Below, in pieces: positions 61,991-64,000 of a DNA stretch of 64,000 nucleotides. A model generated the notes under the pieces. It was given only the letters and a program-made list of their open reading frames with translations. It did not search any database and was not told the origin of the DNA. The first letter of the stretch is position 1; each line of letters starts with the position of its first letter. The position numbers and the translations under genes were made by a program. This DNA is from Sanderia malayensis (lineage: Eukaryota > Cnidaria > Scyphozoa > Semaeostomeae > Pelagiidae): NCBI GenBank assembly GCA_013076295.1, contig RQOL01000699.1, positions 2,914,001 through 2,978,000 on the forward strand, read 5' to 3'.

Positions 61991-62360
61991 CTTGTTTTTT
62001 GTATTAAACAAAAGGATACAAGTTCTTTCCAATAAAATTCAGCCAGCCACAGATAGAAACTTCCTTCTTGTAAATGAGAATACGGCATGAAATAAATACC
62101 TAGTTATTCATTTTACCAACGTGAATGAAAATAATAGACGTCTAACGTTGAGAAAAGGGCCGTATCAACTTGTGTGTTTGTCTGTTCACCCAAAAAAACT
62201 ATATAGCAATAACAGACTTTGTTTAGTTCAAAGGAAAAAGAAGGAAGTAGTTTCCAAGCCAAGCGATGAACAAGGAAGTGAAATATACCAAGCAGATTTG
62301 TCAATATATTCTTAAATTTCAATTGTTTTTCCGCAATTTTGCTGATGAAAAGTGTCTCCA

Positions 62361-62403
62361 TGAATGGAGCAATAACTGTGTCTGGTAGTTTACCATTGAA
62401 TGC
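62361..62403 (+). pseudogene. Inverted remnant of the V-like Ig exon
   Basis: On the plus strand, TGAATGGAGCAATAACTGTG and the following TCTGGTAGTTTACCA match the coding strand of the receptor V-like Ig exon, where they encode NGAITVSGSLP. A few bases of the following AGTTCATTGAATGG are missing. All intact receptor genes here are on the minus strand, so this is a short fragment in inverted orientation with no exon ends or neighbouring exons. Confidence 0.6.
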
Positions 62404-62996
62404 GAAAGAATAAAAGCAATTAATTTCAAGTAATAATAAGCTGACGATATAAGCAATGGCACGTTTAAAATATTGACACAAAAGAGGAGAGTTATTTGAC
62501 CCACCCATCTTGGGTAAAATTCCCCCACGGAGTGTTTGCATGAAATTCTCGTGATCAGAAAGGTGAAGGTTTTGAATTTCATAACTTTTCTATCCTTTCT
62601 GGTATCAAGTTACTAACACTTTATTTTCATCTCAGTAACAAACTCACAGGTCGATAATTCTACAAAAGGTTTTTAACGCAGTGAAAGGATTTCCAGCAAT
62701 TCAAACAGAAAATATTACTGTTGGTTTTTGAGAAAGCTTTAATTCATTAAAGCTTTTCTTTCAAAAAGGCTTCGTTTGAAATGCAAAATTGAGAACTGCA
62801 AAATATCGATCCTGAAGTTATGACATTGTCAACAAAGAAATACAACACAATGTCGCAATTTATAATCAAGTTCTTTGTTATATTGCACATAATTTTTCTA
62901 TTCTTCATCTTTGTGAAAGGTAAGAAAGAAGTTTGAATTCTTATCTGAGCTAACTTCGTATGCATTACCTTTGCATGATCATAAAAACTTAGCTCG

Positions 62997-63283
62997 GAAT
63001 CTGAATTTAAGCTTTTTTCAAACGGTAACAAAAAGTAATTTGGAGAAAATGAATTAAGTTGATAAAAATATGGAGATGAAACATTCTACTGATGAGCTTT
63101 AATGTGGCCCAACCTAATACCGTGGACGTTGGTACCAGGCCATGTAAAAAGTAGCTGGCGTGCAAGGTAATTACAAGAAAGCACTAACTCGATTCGTACG
63201 TGGACTCTCAATACAACAACTTTAAGATTTAAATGAGTTACAAAATAATTTTCCAATAAAAATGTCCTTGCCGAAATTTTCTG
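62997..63283. repeat. Duplicated 287-bp block, copy 2
   Basis: Partner of 58242-58528, with only scattered substitutions and one-base indels. It lies about 350 bp 3' of the receptor 3 stop, against about 120 bp for receptor 2. Confidence 0.85.
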
Positions 63284-63629
63284 GATGAATCTTTAATAAA
63301 AGTTAAATAAAAACAAACTTATTTTGGCGAAATGACAGTAGTTAATAATCAATTGTAAAACAGCAGACACCCTTTTATAAGAAGCTATGATTTTTCTCTG
63401 CGTCAATAATTTAAACGGTTGGTTTGGTCACCCTGTGATTTAAGTAAATTGATCAAATGAACTCTGTTAAGTTGTGGCCGAGCCAAGAAGATGGCATTCC
63501 AGGAATCTCAATTCTTAAATAATAATAATAGTTAAAAAAACGTAATTATGTGTAAGCAAAGCCATCATTATCGTAGGTCAGCATTTACAATGGGGTAAAC
63601 CCCATTTAAAAAATCTTTAAGCTGGCAGC

Positions 63630-64000
63630 TCACACTGGGATATTATTTCTTACATTGACATAAGTACCGTTCTTTGGAGTTTCATGTGCGACATTAATAG
63701 GAGCTTCATATGCATGGCTTTTTGAAGTTTGGCATAGGTGGCTTTCTTTACCTTTTTCACTTGATGACTTCGTCAAGCTTGCATAATTTTGTTGCTGTTG
63801 GTTGCAATTTTCCTGATCTTCAAGGTCCATATAATGCATTTCCATGTTTAGATTTGATTCTGGACTTGTATTCCTTCAAGATTGCATGACAATATTACAT
63901 CATCATAATAAGAAAACAGCAACAGATTTAATGTTGACGACATTTTGAATTTAATTGCCCACAAAAATTAATAACAGTTATATTATTTGATAAATGCTTA
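63630..64000 (-). CDS. Ig receptor 3, cytoplasmic tail exon (partial)
   Basis: Only the last exon (63630-63873) is seen; the gene continues past the right edge. The exon enters in phase 2, as in receptor 2, and encodes about 81 residues. MHYMDLED, SHAYEAP and TYVNVR line up with MHYMELED, SHAYEIP and AYVNVR of receptor 2. YMDL and YASL are 12 residues apart, again ITAM-like, and YVNV is kept. The acceptor (CTTGAAG) has a poor pyrimidine tract, so either this boundary is slightly off or the gene is decaying. The upstream 28-nt exon expected from receptor 2 is not visible before 64000. Confidence 0.75.

Larger units (their letters stand above)
61991..63629. other. Intergenic between receptors 2 and 3
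   Basis: Holds the receptor 2 promoter, an inverted Ig-exon remnant (62361-62403) and the second copy of the 287-bp block. The open frames here are not supported as genes. Confidence 0.55.

Noticed and set aside
62113..62582. Minus-strand frames upstream of receptor 2
   Set aside because: Their similarity to receptor sequence is only the reverse strand of the inverted Ig shard; no exon structure.

Overview
The window is nuclear DNA of an animal, most likely a cnidarian. It is AT-rich, every recognisable gene is split by short GT-AG introns, and the gene set is metazoan: a collagen-stalked TNF ligand of the ectodysplasin type, two secreted astacin proteases (one ending in two ShK domains), the complex I subunit NDUFA1, the DEAD-box helicase DDX51, and a cluster of Ig/FN3 receptors whose architecture recalls the hydrozoan Alr allorecognition family. 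Placement in Cnidaria, perhaps Hydrozoa, is inference from gene content. A run of exactly 100 N at 16490-16589 shows that this is an assembled scaffold.

Layout. 1-4032: no gene I can support, one doubtful terminal exon at 554-750. 4033-15417 (-): nine-exon EDA-like TNF ligand. 15587-15934: hAT-like MITE with 8-bp target duplication. 17029-18722 (-): astacin A, 3' end not visible beside the gap. 19260-21001: piggyBac-like MITE flanked by TTAA. 21488-25511 (-): astacin B with two ShK domains. 27849-28296 (-): NDUFA1. 33323-38084 (+): five-exon secreted protein resembling bacterial VioB (iminophenyl-pyruvate dimer synthase, ferritin-like). 38423-46046: about 42 copies of a 184-bp satellite. 46245-49771 (+): DDX51. 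53403-57484 (-), 58651-61990 (-) and 63630 to the window end (-): three tandem Ig-superfamily receptor genes, the last only as its cytoplasmic-tail exon.

Gene models were assembled by hand: each junction was placed at GT/AG (one GC/AG) and checked for reading phase, and all complete models close in frame. They are monocistronic; I see no operon.

Two things stand out. First, receptors 1 and 2 have almost the same ectodomain but unrelated membrane and cytoplasmic parts: receptor 1 carries ITIM-like and repeated Tyr motifs, receptors 2 and 3 a YxxL-x10/12-YxxL (ITAM-like) pair plus YVNV. This resembles a paired inhibitory/activating receptor locus. Second, the VioB-like gene has a signal peptide, four introns and a long charged tail, so it is an animal gene of a family known to me mainly from bacterial indolocarbazole and violacein pathways.
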